From Bordetella parapertussis (GTDB lineage: Bacteria; Pseudomonadota; Gammaproteobacteria; Burkholderiales; Burkholderiaceae_B), in assembly GCA_945903445.1 (NCBI GenBank), contig CAMDNZ010000033.1, positions 1 to 35,619 on the forward strand: a stretch of 35,619 bases of DNA, written 5' to 3'. Made by a program: the position numbers and the translations under genes. The notes beneath the pieces are model-generated. The model made no database searches, was not told the DNA's origin, and saw only the letters and a list, made by a program, of their open reading frames with translations. Positions 25,884 to 34,816 of this stretch are shown here, in pieces. The number at the start of each line of letters is the position of its first letter. The first letter of the stretch is position 1.

Positions 25884-26775
25884 ATGTTCCAGCAGACGAT
25901 ACCCGCCACTTATATGCGTGGCGGCACCAGCAAAGGCGTGTTTTTCCGGCGTGACGACTTGCCCGCCGATCCCACGGTTCGCGACCGCATCCTACCGCGC
26001 GTCATAGGCAGCCCAGACCCCTACGGCAAACACACCGACGGCATGGGCGGAGCAACGTCCAGCACCAGCAAAGTCGTGCTGCTGCGCCCCTCGTCCCGCC
26101 CCGATTGCGATGTCGATTATCTGTACGGCGCGGTCGCCATCGAAGATGCCGTTATCGACTGGTCCGGTAACTGCGGCAATCCGAGTGCTGCCGTCGGTCC
26201 GTTCGCCATTTACCAGGGATGGGTTCGGGCTGAGCAAGCAGGCACGACGCCCGTTCGTATCTGGCAGGAGAATTTGGGCGAACGCATCGTCGCCCACGTT
26301 CCGGTGCATGAGGGTCGGGTGATCGAAAACGGCAACCTCGAACTGGACGGCGTTAGCTTCCCCGCCGCCGAGATTCGACTCGACTTCCTGAACCCTGGCG
26401 CTGGCGATGGTATGCGACCAGGCGGCCTCTTTGCAACGGGCCACTCAATCGACACCTTGGATGTGTCGGGTGTGGAACCGGTACCCGCCACCTTGATCGA
26501 TGCAGGCAACGCCCGCATACGCCCAAGCTCGCGTTTGTCGGCCAATCGCTGTCGCCATTGCAGTCGCGGGTGCGATACCCGAAACGCTGGTTTCAGAGTA
26601 TCTGCACGACGCCACTGCTACGGTGCATTTCGGCCATCCTTCCGGCCAACTGACGGTAGGCGCTCAGGCCACGTTAGTCGATGGGCAATGGACGGTCGCG
26701 GTCGTTTCCATGAGCCGCAGCGCTAGAAGACTGATGCAAGGCGAAATATTCATACCGACTGCGTTCCTGGCCTAG
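25884..26775 (+). pseudogene. prpF-family (aconitate/methylaconitate-type isomerase) pseudogene
   Basis: The 5' part encodes the PrpF N-terminus: TYMRGGTSKGVFF, GATSSTSKVVLL and WSGNCGNPSAAVGPFA, up to ATLIDAGN ending at 26510. The frame then breaks. PKLAFVGQ, a later PrpF segment, appears in a second frame at 26522-26545. A third frame from about 26548 gives AIAVAGAIPETLV, then GHPSGQLTVGA and MSRSARRLMQG to the stop at 26775. About 100 residues of the usual ~390 are missing in two places, each with a frame change. Two internal deletions explain this. The family isomerises double bonds in tricarboxylic or itaconate-like acids, fitting the adjacent Bug receptor. Confidence 0.88.
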
Positions 26776-26789
26776 TGGGCAACCGTCGA

Positions 26790-27686
26790 TCAGCGTCCCG
26801 CCTCGTCAGCCGTCACGTTCATGACCCGCTGCAAAAACGCGCCCAGTGCCGGATTATCGTGCCGCGCTTGCCACGCCAAAAACAGATCGGCATGCATGCG
26901 GTCATCTTCGAGCGCCCTGAACACCACGCCCGCCATTCTCAACTCTCGGGCCGAATCTGGCACGATGCCCACCCCCAACCCCGCCCGCACCAGCCCCAAT
27001 AGCGAGTGGGTCTGCCCCACCCGCTGCACGAATCGCGGCGTCACCTCGGCCAAGGCCAGCGCACCCACGACCCGCTCGTAAAAATACCGCCCTTCTCTGG
27101 GGTCGTAGCACACAAAAGGCTGATGATGCAGCGCTCGCCAAGGCACGCGTTCGTATTCGGCCAAAAGCGATCCTTCGGGCATGGCCAGAATTAAAGGCTC
27201 GCGTGCCACCCGTCGCTGCAATAAGCCCTGCATCGGCGGCACCTCGCGCGCCAGCATGACATCCAGCTCTCCGGATAACAGCATCTGCCCCAATCCCTGG
27301 GAGAAGCCTTCGCGCAAGCGCACTTCGACCGCAGGCAGAACCTCGCGAGTGCGCAGCAGCAGATTGGGCAGCAGGCGATAACCTGCTACCGCCGTAAAGC
27401 CCAGCGTGATCTGCCCCGCTTCACCGCCCGAGGCCCGTTGCGCGGCAACCGCCGCCATCTCGGAAAAATCCAGCAGATGACGTGCATCGCGCAATAAGCG
27501 CTGCCCCGCCACCGTCAACGCCACGTGCCGGCTGCTGCGCTCGAACAGCAGTACGCCCAGGCTCTGCTCCAACAACTGAATCTGGCGACTGAGCGGCGGC
27601 TGGGTCATGCGCAATCGCCGCGCAGCTCGACCGAAATGCAGCTCTTCTGCCACCGTCACGAAACACGTCAACTGTCGCAACTCCAT
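26790..27686 (-). CDS. LysR-family transcriptional regulator
   Basis: The 298-residue protein has the N-terminal winged helix MELRQLTCFVTVAEELHFGR with RRLRMTQPPLSRQIQLLEQS, then an effector-binding domain from about residue 90 (ITLGFTAVAGYRLLPNLLLR). It is of the BenM/CatM-like branch by general look. It is transcribed away from the truncated Bug gene and the dehydrogenase-CoA-transferase genes, with a 165-bp shared control region, so those are its likely targets. It converges with the prpF remnant, 14 bp away. Confidence 0.93.
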   Translation of the reverse strand: MELRQLTCFVTVAEELHFGRAARRLRMTQPPLSRQIQLLEQSLGVLLFERSSRHVALTVAGQRLLRDARHLLDFSEMAAVAAQRASGGEAGQITLGFTAVAGYRLLPNLLLRTREVLPAVEVRLREGFSQGLGQMLLSGELDVMLAREVPPMQGLLQRRVAREPLILAMPEGSLLAEYERVPWRALHHQPFVCYDPREGRYFYERVVGALALAEVTPRFVQRVGQTHSLLGLVRAGLGVGIVPDSARELRMAGVVFRALEDDRMHADLFLAWQARHDNPALGAFLQRVMNVTADEAGR

Positions 27687-27851
27687 GGCATTAATCCATT
27701 TTTTGAATTGAACGATGCTATTTATATCTCAAATCAAAAAGATTGCGGTTTGCTTCCTATACTCGCCTTCCCCTTCGATGCGACGCGTCCGCATGAGGCG
27801 CGACCGCCGGGACAGGCGGTGTCGGCGTCATCCCCACAGGAGAGACAAACC
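27687..27851. promoter_or_regulatory. Divergent LysR control region
   Basis: The dyad ATTTATATCTCAAAT at 27720-27734 has the T-N11-A form of LysR binding sites. TATACT at 27758-27763 may be the rightward -10 element. An AGGAG lies just before the truncated Bug gene start at 27852. Binding by the adjacent LysR protein is inferred. Confidence 0.45.
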
Positions 27852-28094
27852 ATGGCCCTATCGTTTTCCGTTCGCAGGCGCATCCATGCCCTCGTCGCCA
27901 TTGCTGCTCTGGCGTTCGCACCGCTGAACATCCAGGCCCAAGACACTTACCCGGCCCGGCCCATCAACCTGATCGTGCCGCTCTCGCCCGGTGGCGGCAC
28001 TGACATTGCCGCGCGTATTCTGGACGTGCATGCTAAGAATGAACGGGAACGATATGGCAATATCATCAATAGTCGGAATCTCGCCCAACAATAA
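27852..28094 (+). pseudogene. Truncated Bug-family receptor gene
   Basis: From an ATG with AGGAG upstream, the frame encodes a signal peptide and the first conserved Bug segment, YPARPINLIVPLSPGGGTDI followed by AARIL, to about 28022. The next residues (DVHAKNERERYGN...) have nothing in common with the family and the frame stops after 80 codons, against about 320 normally. The 3' three quarters are lost and replaced by about 110 bases of more A+T-rich sequence of unknown origin. The intact promoter and ribosome-binding site suggest it once headed the operon that follows. Confidence 0.82.
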
Positions 28095-28134
28095 CCGACC
28101 AAGCCTTTCAACTTCTTTAGGATCCCTGCGACTC

Positions 28135-29106
28135 ATGACTGCCTCCGACACCACTCAGATCGATCTGCTGATGATCGGCCCGTCCCCTGTGCCCGAAATG
28201 ATCACCGATCTCGACAGCCGTTATCGCCTGCATAAATGGTGGGAAGTGGCCGAAGCCGATCGCCCCGCTTTTCTGGCCGAACAGGGACAGTCGATTCGAG
28301 GCGTCGTGACCAGCGGCGTATTCGGTGTGCGTGGCGAGTTGATCGCAGACTTGCCCAAACTCGAAATCATCAACAGCTTTGGGGTGGGTTACGACGCGAT
28401 CGACATCGACACCGCACAGCGTCGCAAGGTTCGGGTCACGAACACCCCCGAGGTCCTTGACGAGTGTGTGGCCGACACCGCATTGGCGCTGCTGTTGGCC
28501 GTCACTCGCCGAGTAGTCGAAGCCGACCGCTTCGTGCGCAACGGACTATGGCTGCAAAAGCGTTTCGGCGTCGGCACCAAGGTCAGCGGCAAACGAGTCG
28601 GCATTGCTGGCCTGGGTAACATCGGTCGCCAGATCGCTCAACGGGCCGAAGCATTCGGCATGCGCGTGGCCTATTCCAATCGCAAACCCCGAACCGACGC
28701 ACCGGCTCACTACGACTACTTCGCCTCGGTCGCCGAACTGGCGACGCACTGCGATTTTCTGGTGCTGGCGGTGCCGGGCGGGGCCGCCACCAAGCATCTG
28801 GTGAACGCCGAAGTCTTGCGCAACCTGGGGCCAGAGGGCTATCTGATCAACATCGCGCGCGGCACGGTCGTCGACGAATTGGCCCTGATCGAGGCACTGC
28901 AAACCGGTGCGATCGCCGGAGCCGGACTCGACGTTTTCGAGTATGAACCGAAAGTCCCCGATGCCTTGACCACGCTGTCTAACGTGGTGCTGCTGCCCCA
29001 CGTCGGTAGCGGCACACACGAAACCCGGCAAGCCATGGCGGATCTGACCATCGCCAATATCGATGCCTGGTTCAAGGAAGGCCGCACGATCACCCAAGTG
29101 GTGTGA
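28135..29106 (+). CDS. D-isomer-specific 2-hydroxyacid dehydrogenase
   Basis: The 323-residue NAD(P)-dependent enzyme has the Rossmann motif GIAGLGNIGRQIAQRAEAFG and the catalytic set Arg in NIARGTVVDE, Glu in DVFEYEPKVP and His in LLPHVGSGTHE. Glyoxylate/hydroxypyruvate reductase-like members look closest, but the substrate is not decided by sequence. AGGA lies 12 bases before the ATG, rather far. It follows the truncated Bug gene and precedes an intact Bug receptor and a CoA-transferase, as in clusters that oxidise a hydroxy acid to a keto acid and then activate it. Confidence 0.93.
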   Translation: MTASDTTQIDLLMIGPSPVPEMITDLDSRYRLHKWWEVAEADRPAFLAEQGQSIRGVVTSGVFGVRGELIADLPKLEIINSFGVGYDAIDIDTAQRRKVRVTNTPEVLDECVADTALALLLAVTRRVVEADRFVRNGLWLQKRFGVGTKVSGKRVGIAGLGNIGRQIAQRAEAFGMRVAYSNRKPRTDAPAHYDYFASVAELATHCDFLVLAVPGGAATKHLVNAEVLRNLGPEGYLINIARGTVVDELALIEALQTGAIAGAGLDVFEYEPKVPDALTTLSNVVLLPHVGSGTHETRQAMADLTIANIDAWFKEGRTITQVV

Positions 29107-29231
29107 GTGCCTGCTGGGCGTACGGATAGCGCGAACGCCCACTTCCAGATTGCAAAATAGTCGCCCACGCTCACCGAGGCGACACTTCCTGTATGCGGCG
29201 CGCCATGAACGCCGCAACACAGGAGACAACT

Positions 29232-30203
29232 ATGCATACCCTTGGGCTGCGCTTTGTGCTGGGAACCACCCTGGCTGCCTTTTCCCTTGCGGCACAGGCC
29301 GCGTGGCCCGAGCGGCCTGTCAACATTGTGGTGCCCGCCGCGCCCGGCGGCACCACCGACATCGTGGCGCGGCTGCTGTCGGAGAAGCTTTCCGGCGTGT
29401 TGGGTCAGCAAGTGGTGGTCGAAAACCGTGCCGGTGCAGGCGGCATCATCGGTGCGCAAGCTGTAGCACGTGCCAAGAACGATGGCTATACCTTGCTGAT
29501 GGGCAACATCGGTCCAAACGCCATCAACTATTCGCTGTACAAAGAACTGCCCTACAAGGCCAGCGACTTCGCGCCCATCACACAGGTCATCCTGGTGCCC
29601 AACGTCCTGGTCGTCAATGCCAGCTCGCCTTACAAGAGTGCCGCCGAACTCGTGGCCGCCATGAAGAAAGACCCCAGAGTTGCCACGGTCGGATCGTCGG
29701 GTACGGGTCAGTCGCCGCATATGTCGGCCGAGATGTTCAAGCAGCGTGCCGGGATCGAGGCCGAGCACATTCCCTACAAGGGTGCGGGTCCGGCAGTCGC
29801 TGCGTTGCTAGGCAACCAGTTCACCTTCATGATCGACAACCTGCCCAGTTCGCTAGGTGCCATTCAAGGTGAAAAACTGCGCGCCCTGGCCGTCACCAGC
29901 GACAAACGCTCCAGTGTGCTGCCGAATGTGCCCACCATGGTCGAGGCCGGTATCGACGACATGGTCGTCACCGCCTGGTTCGGATTGTTCGCCCCAGCGG
30001 GTACCGACGCCGCCATCATCGATCGGGTACAGCAGGCCACCAGCAAGATCATTCGCGAAGGCGACGTCGCCGCGCGCTTCCGAGCGTTGGGTGGAGAGCC
30101 CGGCGGCGAATCCCCCGACGCATACAAAGCGTTCGTGAATCGCGAACAGGCCAATTGGAAGACCATCGTCGAACGCGCAGGTTTAAAGCAGGAGTTGAAG
30201 TGA
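29232..30203 (+). CDS. Bug-family periplasmic solute receptor
   Basis: This 323-residue receptor starts with a signal peptide (cleavage after AQAA) and shows WPERPVNIVVPAAPGGTTDI, QVVVENRAGAGGIIGAQ, IPYKGAGPAVAALLGNQ and LPNVPTMVEAGI. The ATG has AGGAG six bases upstream. Its stop overlaps the GTG start of the CoA-transferase alpha subunit (GTGA), so uptake and activation genes are translationally coupled. The ligand is probably an organic acid handled by that enzyme, which is inference from context. Confidence 0.93.
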   Translation: MHTLGLRFVLGTTLAAFSLAAQAAWPERPVNIVVPAAPGGTTDIVARLLSEKLSGVLGQQVVVENRAGAGGIIGAQAVARAKNDGYTLLMGNIGPNAINYSLYKELPYKASDFAPITQVILVPNVLVVNASSPYKSAAELVAAMKKDPRVATVGSSGTGQSPHMSAEMFKQRAGIEAEHIPYKGAGPAVAALLGNQFTFMIDNLPSSLGAIQGEKLRALAVTSDKRSSVLPNVPTMVEAGIDDMVVTAWFGLFAPAGTDAAIIDRVQQATSKIIREGDVAARFRALGGEPGGESPDAYKAFVNREQANWKTIVERAGLKQELK

Positions 30204-30871
30204 TAGACAAAATCCAGACCCATGTCGATCAGGCGATCGCTCCCATCGCCGATGGCGCCGTCATCATGGTGGGCGGCTTCGGCGACACCGGTATTCCCAC
30301 CGAACTGTTGGCGGGTTTGCGTCGCCAAGGCACTCGAGCACTCACCATCATCAGCAACAACGCCGGCACCTTCGAGACCGGTATCGCCGCCTTGGTGCTG
30401 AATGGACAAGTCGAAAAGGTCATTTGCTCGCATCCGCGACCACCCAATTCGGAGGTGTTCGCCGAAGCCTATCGAGCCAAACGCGTGCAACTCGAATGCG
30501 TACCGCAAGGCACCCTGGCCGAACGTATTCGCGCAGGCGGTGCCGGACTAGGCCCGTTCTACACCCCGGCGGGCTACGGCACACCGCTGGCCATGGGCAA
30601 ACCCTGCATGGAAATCGACGGCGTCGGCTATGTGATGGAACAACCGCTGCGTGCCGACTTCGCCCTGGTGCGCGGCCACCTGGGCGACCGCTGGGGCAAC
30701 CTGACCTATCGCCTCGCCGCCCGCAACTTCAATCCCGTCATGGCCTCGGCAGCGCGTCATACCATCGCTCAAGTCGACCGCATCGTAGCGCTGGGCGAGT
30801 TACCGCCCGAACAGGTCATGACGCCAGGCATCTTCGTGAAATCCGTCGTTCTGGCGCAGGAGGCCGCATGA
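30200..30871 (+). CDS. pcaI: 3-oxoacid (3-oxoadipate-type) CoA-transferase, alpha subunit
   Basis: The 223-residue subunit shows GAVIMVGGFGDTGIPTELL, TIISNNAGTFETGIAALV, AERIRAGGAGLG and GDRWGNLTYRLAARNF, closely following PcaI/ScoA. With the beta subunit it moves CoA from succinyl-CoA to a 3-oxoacid. The start is GTG at 30200 with AGGAG six bases upstream, overlapping the Bug stop by 4 bp. No other pca genes are in view, so the natural acceptor may be another beta-keto acid and the symbol indicates similarity only. Confidence 0.9.
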   Translation: MIDKIQTHVDQAIAPIADGAVIMVGGFGDTGIPTELLAGLRRQGTRALTIISNNAGTFETGIAALVLNGQVEKVICSHPRPPNSEVFAEAYRAKRVQLECVPQGTLAERIRAGGAGLGPFYTPAGYGTPLAMGKPCMEIDGVGYVMEQPLRADFALVRGHLGDRWGNLTYRLAARNFNPVMASAARHTIAQVDRIVALGELPPEQVMTPGIFVKSVVLAQEAA

Positions 30872-31599
30872 TTTCTCTCTCGCTTCCCTCGCGCGACCAA
30901 CGTCTGTCGCGGGAAGAAATCACTCAACTGGTGGCTTGCGATATCCCCGATGGGTCGATCGTGAACTTAGGAATAGGCATGCCGACGCTGGTGTCGAATT
31001 ACCTGCCAAAAGATCGCGAAATCATTCTTCACAGCGAAAACGGCATCCTGGGCATGGGCCGCGTAGCCCAAGGCGAAGACATCGATTTGGACTTGATCAA
31101 CGCCAGCAGGCAGCCGATTACCTTACTCGAGGGTGCGTCGATTTCCGAGCACACGGTGTCGTTCGCGATGATGCGCGGCGGGCATATCGACTACACGGTA
31201 TTGGGCGGTTTTCAAGTGGCCGCCAATGGCGACCTCGCCAACTGGATCACCGATGCAGCCGATGCGATCCCGGCCGTGGGCGGGGCAATGGATCTGGCCG
31301 TCGGCGCTCGTCAGGTCTACGTCACGATGGATCATTGCACGCGCGAAGGACAACCCAAAATCCTTGACCGGTGCACCTATCCCTTGACCGGAGTAGGCGT
31401 GGTGGATCGTATCTATACCGACTTGGCGGTCATCGACGTGACGCCGGGCGGTCTCGTCGTTTATGCCGTGTTGGACGGCGTAACGCTGGCGCAACTTCAA
31501 GCGGTGACCGACGCGAAGCTATATACCTCGCAGCCGCCGCTGGCCATCCACCGAGTGCCGAACGGCCGCGCCCATTACCGCAGCGTCTCGCCCGCCTGA
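30868..31599 (+). CDS. pcaJ: 3-oxoacid (3-oxoadipate-type) CoA-transferase, beta subunit
   Basis: The 243-residue partner subunit carries VNLGIGMPTLVSNYL, the catalytic glutamate in LHSENGILGMG, MMRGGHIDYTVLGGFQVAAN and PAVGGAMDLAVGARQVYV, all typical of PcaJ/ScoB. The ATG overlaps the alpha subunit stop (ATGA), and AGGAGG lies just upstream. It ends the cluster. The 139 bp after it contain only a weak hairpin without a T run. Confidence 0.9.
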   Translation: MISLSLPSRDQRLSREEITQLVACDIPDGSIVNLGIGMPTLVSNYLPKDREIILHSENGILGMGRVAQGEDIDLDLINASRQPITLLEGASISEHTVSFAMMRGGHIDYTVLGGFQVAANGDLANWITDAADAIPAVGGAMDLAVGARQVYVTMDHCTREGQPKILDRCTYPLTGVGVVDRIYTDLAVIDVTPGGLVVYAVLDGVTLAQLQAVTDAKLYTSQPPLAIHRVPNGRAHYRSVSPA

Positions 31600-31738
31600 C
31601 GGCATTTTGCTCCTGAGCCCGGTTCTTGAGCGCTGATACCGACCTCGGCTCGCGAACCAGGCTATTGAACCGAGGCTCTCGCACGCTGTCGTACGATCGG
31701 CTGCAGCCGAGGCTTGCCGACTCAATACCGCAACCTCC

Positions 31739-33808
31739 TCAAACCGCCACCGATCCGGGATGCTTGCCGATCAATACATCGGCCGACACCGGGCGTCCCA
31801 ACAGATAGCCCTGCAAAGAATCGCAGCCCAGATCGGTTAGAAAGGCCTGTTGATCGGCCGTCTCGACGCCCTCGGCCACCACGCGTAGCTTGAGCTTCTG
31901 GCCCAAGGCAATGATGGCCGACACGATGGCGGCATCTTCGTTATCGCGTTCGAGCTGCATGACGAAGCCACGATCGATCTTCAACTCGGTAGCGGGCAAG
32001 CGCTTCAGATACAACAAACTGGAATACCCCGTACCGAAGTCGTCGATCGAGATCGACACACCCAGCTCGCGCAACTGGCGCAATACCCCCAGGCTCACTT
32101 CCGCGTCGCGCATGGCGATGGTTTCGGTGATCTCCAGAATCAAGGATTCCGCCGGCAGGCTGTGGCGTTGCAAGGTGTCGCGCACGACCGGCACGAGTTG
32201 GGGATGCGCGAACTGCAACGCCGACAAGTTCACCGACACCGTCCATGTCGTGTGGCCGAGGTCATGCCACTCGCGCATCTGTCGGCATGCTTCGTCCAGC
32301 ACCCACTCGCCGATCGGAACGATCAGACCGGTCCGTTCGGCCGCCGGAATAAAGCGATCCGGCATCAGCATACCTTCGGGACGCTGCCAGCGCAGCAGCG
32401 CTTCGACGCCGTGCACCGGACCGTCGGGCGCTTCGAACTTCGGTTGGTAATGCAGTACGAACTCGTTGCGTTCGCGCGCCACACGTAGCGCCTGCACCAG
32501 ATTCAACTCGGCCTGCGCATTGGATTTCATCTCGGCTTCGAAGAAGCTGTAGTCGCCTCGGCCCATGCGCTTGGCGTGATACATGGCGGCATCGGCGCTG
32601 GCCAATAGCACTCGCGCCTTACGACCATCGTTGGGATACATCGCGATCCCGACGCTGGCGCTAACCGATAACTGATGACCCAGGGCATGAACCGGCACCG
32701 ACAGCACCTCGATCAAACGTTGCGCCAAACCCGCTGCGCCCAGTGGGTCGCTATGCTGCGAGACCACCACGAACTCGTCGCCACCCAGGCGCGCCACGCT
32801 GTCGTCTGGGCCGATCGCCCCGCGCAAACGCGCAGCCAATTCGACTAACAAGGCGTCGCCCGCGTGATGTCCATAAGCATCGTTGACGGCTTTGAAGCCG
32901 TCGAGATCCATGAACAACACCGAGAACGGCGTACCCGCGCGACCGGCGTGTTCGATGGACTGCTGCAAACGCTCTTCCAACAGAATGCGATTGGGCAGTC
33001 GGGTCAAAGTGTCGTGCAAGGCAAGCTGCACCAACTCCTGATTGGCTTCGGCCAATGACTGGCTCAAGGTCGAGGTACGTTCTTCCAGACGGTTGTCCAA
33101 CACCGCCACCACCAAGGCGACGCCCAACACGCCCATCGTGACGGTCGTGACGGCTGCCGCCAGCCAACCTGCGGACATCCCTGCATGGGCTGCCATGCAG
33201 ATACTGCCGGCTGGAAACTGGGCGGCGGCCATGCCGGTGTAGTGCATACCGACGATCGCGGTCCCCATGACCAGCGACGCCAAGATACGGTACAAAAACG
33301 CGCGCGGATGTTTGGGACGGAGGTGGAACAGAATCCACAACGCGGCAATCGACGCCACAATGGCCACGACGACCGACAAAGCGAACAACACCGGCGCGTA
33401 GTCGATGCCCGGCGCCATCAGCATGGCGGTCATGCCGACATAGTGCATGGCCGCGATGCCCGAGCCCATCAGCAGGCCTGCCGAGAGCAGTCGTTGAGTC
33501 GTTAACTGGCTACGGCATACGGTCCAGAGTGCATAGGCCGAGCACAACACCGCGATCCCCAAAGACGCGGCGGTCAGCCCGATGTCGTACCCGACCGCAA
33601 TGGGCAAACTAAAGGCCAACATGCCCACGAAGTGCATCGACCAGATACCCAGGCCCATGGCGAAGGCCCCGCCGCCCAGCCAATAAACGGCAGCACTGCC
33701 GGATGCTGCCCGTACCCGGCCAACCAGTCCGAAGGCGACAAACGAAGCCAGCACGGCGACGCCCAGCGAGACGAGCACGAGAGAGAAGTTATAACTGCCT
33801 TGGAGCAT
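31739..33808 (-). CDS. MHYT-GGDEF-EAL cyclic-di-GMP signalling protein
   Basis: The 689-residue inner-membrane protein has seven or so N-terminal helices with the MHYT sensor motifs MHFVGM, MHYVGM and MHYTGM, which are proposed metal and diatomic-gas ligands. A GGDEF domain with the intact RLGGDEF site (about residue 350) and an EAL domain with VEALLRW, DDFGTGYSS and AEGVET follow. Both catalytic motifs are intact, so it may make and break c-di-GMP; which activity prevails cannot be read from sequence. The upstream gap to tatD is A+T rich and probably carries its promoter. Confidence 0.95.
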   Translation of the reverse strand: MLQGSYNFSLVLVSLGVAVLASFVAFGLVGRVRAASGSAAVYWLGGGAFAMGLGIWSMHFVGMLAFSLPIAVGYDIGLTAASLGIAVLCSAYALWTVCRSQLTTQRLLSAGLLMGSGIAAMHYVGMTAMLMAPGIDYAPVLFALSVVVAIVASIAALWILFHLRPKHPRAFLYRILASLVMGTAIVGMHYTGMAAAQFPAGSICMAAHAGMSAGWLAAAVTTVTMGVLGVALVVAVLDNRLEERTSTLSQSLAEANQELVQLALHDTLTRLPNRILLEERLQQSIEHAGRAGTPFSVLFMDLDGFKAVNDAYGHHAGDALLVELAARLRGAIGPDDSVARLGGDEFVVVSQHSDPLGAAGLAQRLIEVLSVPVHALGHQLSVSASVGIAMYPNDGRKARVLLASADAAMYHAKRMGRGDYSFFEAEMKSNAQAELNLVQALRVARERNEFVLHYQPKFEAPDGPVHGVEALLRWQRPEGMLMPDRFIPAAERTGLIVPIGEWVLDEACRQMREWHDLGHTTWTVSVNLSALQFAHPQLVPVVRDTLQRHSLPAESLILEITETIAMRDAEVSLGVLRQLRELGVSISIDDFGTGYSSLLYLKRLPATELKIDRGFVMQLERDNEDAAIVSAIIALGQKLKLRVVAEGVETADQQAFLTDLGCDSLQGYLLGRPVSADVLIGKHPGSVAV

Positions 33809-33959
33809 GGAGAAATCCTGTACGTGAACTCAGGCAGCCGACATTCACGCTCCCAAGCAGGCACTTTAATATCGGCATAAAACGGCAGGAATTTACCCCA
33901 GAAATCACATAAGTCTTTGTTTTTATTTATATTTCAATTTACTTCGAACCATGTCAACT

Positions 33960-34796
33960 TTATGACACTCCATTTTTTCGCGAACAAGGGCTTGGCGCGG
34001 CGGCCAAACCCGGCATGATTCGACAAGCCGTCTCTCCCGTCACCCGCCGAATTGTCTCGACTGACACACCCCGAAGACCCGCCAGCGCCTGCGCCACACC
34101 CTCCACCTGAGCCGGCGTATTACGTCTATCGGGCGCATGCAACCAAGCCGGTGCAATATCGGGCGAGTCAGTCTCCAAGACCAGCGATTCGAGGGGAATC
34201 GACTCGGCATGGCGACGAATCTGCAAACTACGTGGATACGTCATCGCCCCGCCGATACCCAAGGCAAAACCCCGCTCGACAAACGCATGGGCCTGCTGCT
34301 CGCTGCCGTTGAACGCGTGGGCGATCCCACCGGGCATACGCGGCAGGCGGCGCAGATGCTTGAGAACGATGTCTTGCGACCGGCGCACATGAAGCAGAAC
34401 CGGCAAATCGAAGCTCAGCGCCATCTCCAGCTGTGTCCGATAAAACCGCTCTTGCTTGACGCGCGGCGCCCCGGTGGCGATTTCGGGTACGAAAAAATCC
34501 AGGCCGATCTCGCCGATGGCCACGAAGCGCGGATCGTCCATCGACGCTTCTATCGTGTCGCGCAGCCGAAGCAGGTCGGACTCTTGAGCGCGCTCGACGA
34601 ACAGTGGATGAATGCCAAGCGCGTAATGGCCGCCCGCGAATCGATGCGCCAGATCGCGCACCGTCGAGAAGTTCGCGACTTCGACGGCCGGAATGACGAT
34701 CGCACGAACGCCTGCGGCCGCTGCCGATTCGATCACCGCATCCCGATCGGCGTCGAATTCGGACGCATCCAGATGGCAGTGAGTATCGATCAGCAT
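33960..34796 (-). CDS. tatD: TatD-family metal-dependent hydrolase
   Basis: The 278-residue TIM-barrel hydrolase starts MLIDTHCHLDASEF (HxH metal site). It continues with GIHPLFVE, the metal-bridging Glu in IGEIGLDFF, HVRRSQD, HAFNGSEQQA and the Asp in LETDSPDIAP. Members are 3'-5' DNases or aminoacyl-DNA editing enzymes; YjjV and TatD types are not separated with certainty here. It lies 20 bp downstream of lolD on the same strand and is probably cotranscribed. Confidence 0.92.
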   Translation of the reverse strand: MLIDTHCHLDASEFDADRDAVIESAAAAGVRAIVIPAVEVANFSTVRDLAHRFAGGHYALGIHPLFVERAQESDLLRLRDTIEASMDDPRFVAIGEIGLDFFVPEIATGAPRVKQERFYRTQLEMALSFDLPVLLHVRRSQDIVLKHLRRLPRMPGGIAHAFNGSEQQAHAFVERGFALGIGGAMTYPRSLQIRRHAESIPLESLVLETDSPDIAPAWLHAPDRRNTPAQVEGVAQALAGLRGVSVETIRRVTGETACRIMPGLAAAPSPCSRKNGVS

Positions 34797-34816
34797 GCTT
34801 GGCCGCGCTGGTCGAA

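Noticed and set aside
31600..31738. CCTCGG...CCGAGG inverted repeat after the CoA-transferase
   Set aside because: The loop is long and no T run follows, so a terminator cannot be supported.
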